DNA from: an uncultured Bacillota bacterium
GTDB lineage: Bacteria; Bacillota; Clostridia; Christensenellales; UBA1242
Length of the DNA stretch: 9,148 nucleotides
Direction of reading: 5' to 3'
NCBI GenBank assembly: GCA_947088415.1
Contig: CAMUGK010000035.1
Span: forward strand, 1 to 9,148
Of this stretch, positions 6,476 through 9,148 are shown piece by piece. Numbering within the stretch: position 1 is the stretch's first letter; every line of letters begins with the position of its first letter. Below the pieces are notes generated by a model that did not search any database, was not told the DNA's origin, and worked only from the letters and a program-made list of their open reading frames with translations. Position numbers and translations under genes: made by a program.

Positions 6476-9130
6476 TCTTTGTTTAACCTTAGTCATAAAC
6501 ATATCTCCAACCAAGAGTTTGTCGCCCCCAATCTTTTCGCCAACAACAATATTATTTATAAATTCACGATTGTTTCCATTGCTTCTAAAAGCTGTTGAAG
6601 TTTCACAATAACCTTTTCCACTTCCTGTATAAGCACAATAGTTGTAACAATATTTAACACTTGCGCCACTATTCAAGAAAACTACAAAACCTGCTTCATA
6701 ATTTGAGCCGACTAAAGAAGCAAGAGAGTATGAATTTCTCAAAATTCCATTGCAATCTCCAACCAATCCGCCAACATTAGCCCCTATAAGCTCCACTCCT
6801 TCCATTGCAGCAGTTTTTTCAACACGTCCAAATTGAACTCCAACAATACCACCAGCAAGCCTTGAAGTAATTTCAGCTAAATATACAACACTGGTTTCAA
6901 TAAGACAATCACTTCCTTCAAAACCTACAAGTCCACCAGTGACAACGCCGTCTCTTGAAGTAGGAAGATTTATGCTAAGACCATTTACAACTGAACAATC
7001 TTTCATGCTTCCTTTATTCATATAGCCAATAAAGCCACCGGCATAAATATTGCCCTTTAGCCTATCAAGTTTTACGATAAAATTATAACTCTTGCAATCA
7101 ACCAAACTGCCTGAAATCTGTTTTCCAACAAAGCCACCCAAATTTACGGGCTTGTCACTTTCGCTAAATGCTTCAATTGTCAAACCTGAAATTTGAATTA
7201 AAGAAATGTTTCCATCATTTACACCTGCAACACATCCAATGTTCGCTTCAGCATTCTCTATTTCATTTATAAAAACTTCACAATAACCGCTGTCAGTGTT
7301 AACTCCACAACTATAAATTGTTCCTTTGTTTTCTCCAACAATTCCACCAGCAACACCAGTTATGTCAAAATAGAAACTTCCAATATTACAATCTAAAATT
7401 TTCCCGCCATTGTTAAACCCAACAATTCCACCAATAGTTTTGCCTGTATATCTACCTTCTGAGAAAGATATATTTTGTATTATTGTATCACTGCCTTGAA
7501 TAACACCAAAGAATCCAGAATATTCACTTTTAGAAATAGTATAGTTAGTAATTAAAACGTAAGCACCCTCCTCGGCAATAAGTTTACCAAAGAAAGGAGA
7601 ATCTTTGCTTCCAATAGGAGAAATTGTTGCACCTTGATAGTCAACCGTAATATCTGCCGAACTTGGAATTGTATATTCAAGATTAACAGATGGATATTCT
7701 CTCATCAAAGCAAGAGCATTGATAAGTTCATTTGCACTTGAAATTTCTGCTTTAATTGAAGATGTTGCAGGAAGCTCTGGATAAGAACCTGCACTTGCTT
7801 CAAAATTGATGTGAATCAAAGAATCATTTTCACAAGACCAGAAATTTTCAAAATCCCAATTTGAACCACTTTTGCTTTTAAAAACAATGTCACTTGTTAA
7901 TTCTTCTGGTTTAATATTAGCGTAAAATCCAACTGCAGTTTGACTGTTGTTAGATAAAACTTTATCTTCACCTAAATCACCATGAACAAGAAGAGAATTC
8001 GATGCACAGACCATAATCATTTCATAATAAGAAAGTGTTGATGGTTGGCTTCTATCAGCACTACTGCTTCCAATTGCTGTGTAATATTTTCCATAATTGC
8101 CAATTCTGTTTAATGTGCTTACAAGATTAATAAACCTTGAATTTGAATATTTTTGACTTGAACCAATGCTTGAAGAAGCAAAAATATTTTCTCCAACAAT
8201 TCCACCATAAACAGATTTTGAATTGTTTAATTTGACATCAACATCAACCTTGCTGTTATCAATGGTTCCGCCTTCATTGCGTCCAACAAAACCACCAACT
8301 AAACCATCTCCGTCAATATCAACATTTGCCATGCAAAGTGAAATCTGGGCAGAAGCACCTTGACTTTTGTTTAATCCTGCAATACCACCAGTAATCCCTT
8401 TGGTATTTGTATTGATGATTTTCAAATTTTCAATATTACATTGTCCAATAAAACCACTATTAATGCCAGCAATGCCACCAGCATAAGCATATCTTCCGTT
8501 GATTGAAATATTTTTAAAACTAATACGTTCAACTTTCGCATTAGCCCCAATGTTCCCAAAAAAGCCAGCAGTTGAGTCGTCAGAAGAGATGATAATGTTT
8601 GAAATTGAATACATAGCCTCTCCACCAAATAAACTTCCAGTAAATGGTGAATTATAATCTCCAATTGAATTGAAAGGCTTAGTTAAAACAATATCTGAAA
8701 CAAGTTGATAACTTGAAGATAAACGCCAATCACCCCTTCCAATCTTGTTTAAATCTTCTTCATTTCTAATATAATAAGGATTGATATTAGACCCATCACC
8801 AACACAAATTGTAAAAGATATAGCAGAAAAATTTGCGTTGCTTGGCACACAAGTAATTGTTGTACTTCCTGTTTTTAAGGCAGTTATCTTGTTGTTAACT
8901 TCATCAAAATCAACGTTTTCATTAGATAAACTAACGTTAATAGTCGTTCCTGAAGCTTTGTTTTTATGAATAATTGGGGCATCCATAGTTTCACCAATAT
9001 TCATATATAAAGTGTCCTTATTGCTTACTGTGTAAGCAATAGTCTCATTGTTTCTAACAATATAATAAGTTGTAATCCCAACAAAAAGTAAAAAAACCAA
9101 AGAAATTAAACAAAAACAAAACTTTTTCAT
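5504..9130 (-). CDS. large exported GLUG-repeat, Ig-like surface protein
   Basis: A 1208-residue protein with no assignable enzymatic function. In order: a basic N-terminus and hydrophobic helix (about 4-25) with no clear cleavage site or lipobox, so possibly an uncleaved anchor; a BIG_2-like bacterial Ig domain (about 38-110, ending ITALKTGSTTITCVPSN); GLUG module 1 (about 117-453), closing with the WDFENFW...YPEL pattern; GLUG module 2 (about 459-860); an acidic N/E/K/S linker with two KPSD units (about 886-920); then an unrecognised, mostly helical, charged region (about 921-1208), broken by a Q/P/E-rich stretch (1000-1016). No LPXTG motif, SLH domain or C-terminal membrane helix is visible. 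GLUG repeats occur in bacterial surface and adhesin-like proteins and are expected to form a beta-helix. The ATG follows AAGGAGAAG at good spacing. It is convergent with spoVG, and its promoter lies beyond the right edge. Confidence 0.88.
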   Translation of the reverse strand: MKKFCFCLISLVFLLFVGITTYYIVRNNETIAYTVSNKDTLYMNIGETMDAPIIHKNKASGTTINVSLSNENVDFDEVNNKITALKTGSTTITCVPSNANFSAISFTICVGDGSNINPYYIRNEEDLNKIGRGDWRLSSSYQLVSDIVLTKPFNSIGDYNSPFTGSLFGGEAMYSISNIIISSDDSTAGFFGNIGANAKVERISFKNISINGRYAYAGGIAGINSGFIGQCNIENLKIINTNTKGITGGIAGLNKSQGASAQISLCMANVDIDGDGLVGGFVGRNEGGTIDNSKVDVDVKLNNSKSVYGGIVGENIFASSSIGSSQKYSNSRFINLVSTLNRIGNYGKYYTAIGSSSADRSQPSTLSYYEMIMVCASNSLLVHGDLGEDKVLSNNSQTAVGFYANIKPEELTSDIVFKSKSGSNWDFENFWSCENDSLIHINFEASAGSYPELPATSSIKAEISSANELINALALMREYPSVNLEYTIPSSADITVDYQGATISPIGSKDSPFFGKLIAEEGAYVLITNYTISKSEYSGFFGVIQGSDTIIQNISFSEGRYTGKTIGGIVGFNNGGKILDCNIGSFYFDITGVAGGIVGENKGTIYSCGVNTDSGYCEVFINEIENAEANIGCVAGVNDGNISLIQISGLTIEAFSESDKPVNLGGFVGKQISGSLVDCKSYNFIVKLDRLKGNIYAGGFIGYMNKGSMKDCSVVNGLSINLPTSRDGVVTGGLVGFEGSDCLIETSVVYLAEITSRLAGGIVGVQFGRVEKTAAMEGVELIGANVGGLVGDCNGILRNSYSLASLVGSNYEAGFVVFLNSGASVKYCYNYCAYTGSGKGYCETSTAFRSNGNNREFINNIVVGEKIGGDKLLVGDMFMTKVKQRPLNQSNDESKPSDGNQEEKPSDENKQEVNKPQVSAKEVYIQTNAGYSKGSFKIVSESVLMGNGAFADFLSAGFNSYVWDFSTDFANIEKKLFENIVDNLNSQINALAYKKPIVAPQQDATKEGEEQQPQPVDPVSVALGYIKKSTNDTINHYLSLKKLPKEEDVAYTLKLNLSIEDFINNELSQALNEGNELGILLGIDSQEKLEEVQKKIKDGIQSIIQDCLNKAIDNVIGERFLNTYNDDELKELLKIKNDEELDKIKESIINGNPDDKVKSVIKTYANKTMVVTKDSSIENKIAYSESGYSANIEITIPELVYIDADDKA
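6551..7756 (-). repeat. GLUG module 2 of the surface protein (residues about 459-860)
   Basis: The opening repeats that of module 1: SANELINAL, SPIGSKDSPFFGKL and SGFFGVIQ. Nine GLUG or GLUG-like units follow, starting at residues 567, 595, 631, 665, 698, 732, 760, 787 and 813 (for example GGIVGFNNGG, GGFVGKQ, GGLVGFEG and GGLVGDCNG). The W/YPEL closing pattern of module 1 is absent. The units at 631 and 813 are degenerate. Confidence 0.75.
7772..8782 (-). repeat. GLUG module 1 of the surface protein (residues about 117-453)
   Basis: The module opens with an NEEDLNKIG segment, then SIGDYNSPFTGSLFGG and AGFFGNIG. Four GLUG units follow, beginning at residues 218 (GGIAGINSG), 248 (GGIAGLNKS), 279 (GGFVGRNEGG) and 309 (GGIVGEN). 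The second half lacks GLUG units and ends with WDFENFW and YPEL, an ending I associate with GLUG-containing proteins. Boundaries are by eye. Confidence 0.75.
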
Positions 9131-9148
9131 ATCTTCTCCTTGTTAAAT

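Noticed and set aside
6551..8782. Repeated CCAACAATTCCACCA-type motifs as a CRISPR or regulatory repeat array
   Set aside because: They are in frame and encode the GGIVG core of the GLUG units; spacing is irregular and there are no unique spacers.

Overview
The window is AT-rich throughout, almost entirely coding, and has short AAGGAG-type ribosome binding sites. It carries spoVG and a MurE with the DNPR motif of meso-diaminopimelate-adding enzymes. Together these suggest a low-GC Bacillota, most likely an anaerobic, Clostridia-like lineage. The species cannot be named from this sequence alone.

The left 5 kb (positions 1-5031, minus strand) is a tightly packed cell-wall precursor operon. In order of transcription it holds an alpha/beta hydrolase, murF, ddl, murE and the 5' end of mraY, which runs off the left edge. 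Gaps are 20-32 bp, one junction is a TAATG stop/start overlap, and murE and mraY overlap by 20 bp. Ddl makes D-Ala-D-Ala, MurE adds the third residue of the stem peptide, MurF adds D-Ala-D-Ala, and MraY moves the finished UDP-MurNAc-pentapeptide onto undecaprenyl phosphate. Two points stand out. MurF has a three-helix membrane segment where the usual soluble N-terminal domain would be. The operon is led by a hydrolase of unknown substrate that is coupled to murF.

A 168-bp divergent intergenic region (5032-5199) separates this operon from a plus-strand spoVG gene, which starts at TTG behind a strong ribosome binding site. It holds a plausible sigma-A-like promoter for spoVG, a weaker candidate for the mur operon, and small palindromes. 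spoVG is followed at once by a hairpin with A and T tracts on its two sides, probably a two-way terminator shared with the convergent gene to the right.

The right 3.6 kb (5504-9130, minus strand) is one large gene for a 1208-residue exported or membrane-anchored protein. It has an N-terminal hydrophobic segment, a bacterial Ig-like domain, two related GLUG-repeat beta-helix modules, an acidic low-complexity linker and an unrecognised helix-rich C-terminal region. It looks like a surface protein and has no evident link to the mur operon. I see no RNA gene, CRISPR array, mobile element or phage gene. The least explained parts are the C-terminal region of this protein and the hydrolase-MurF pairing.
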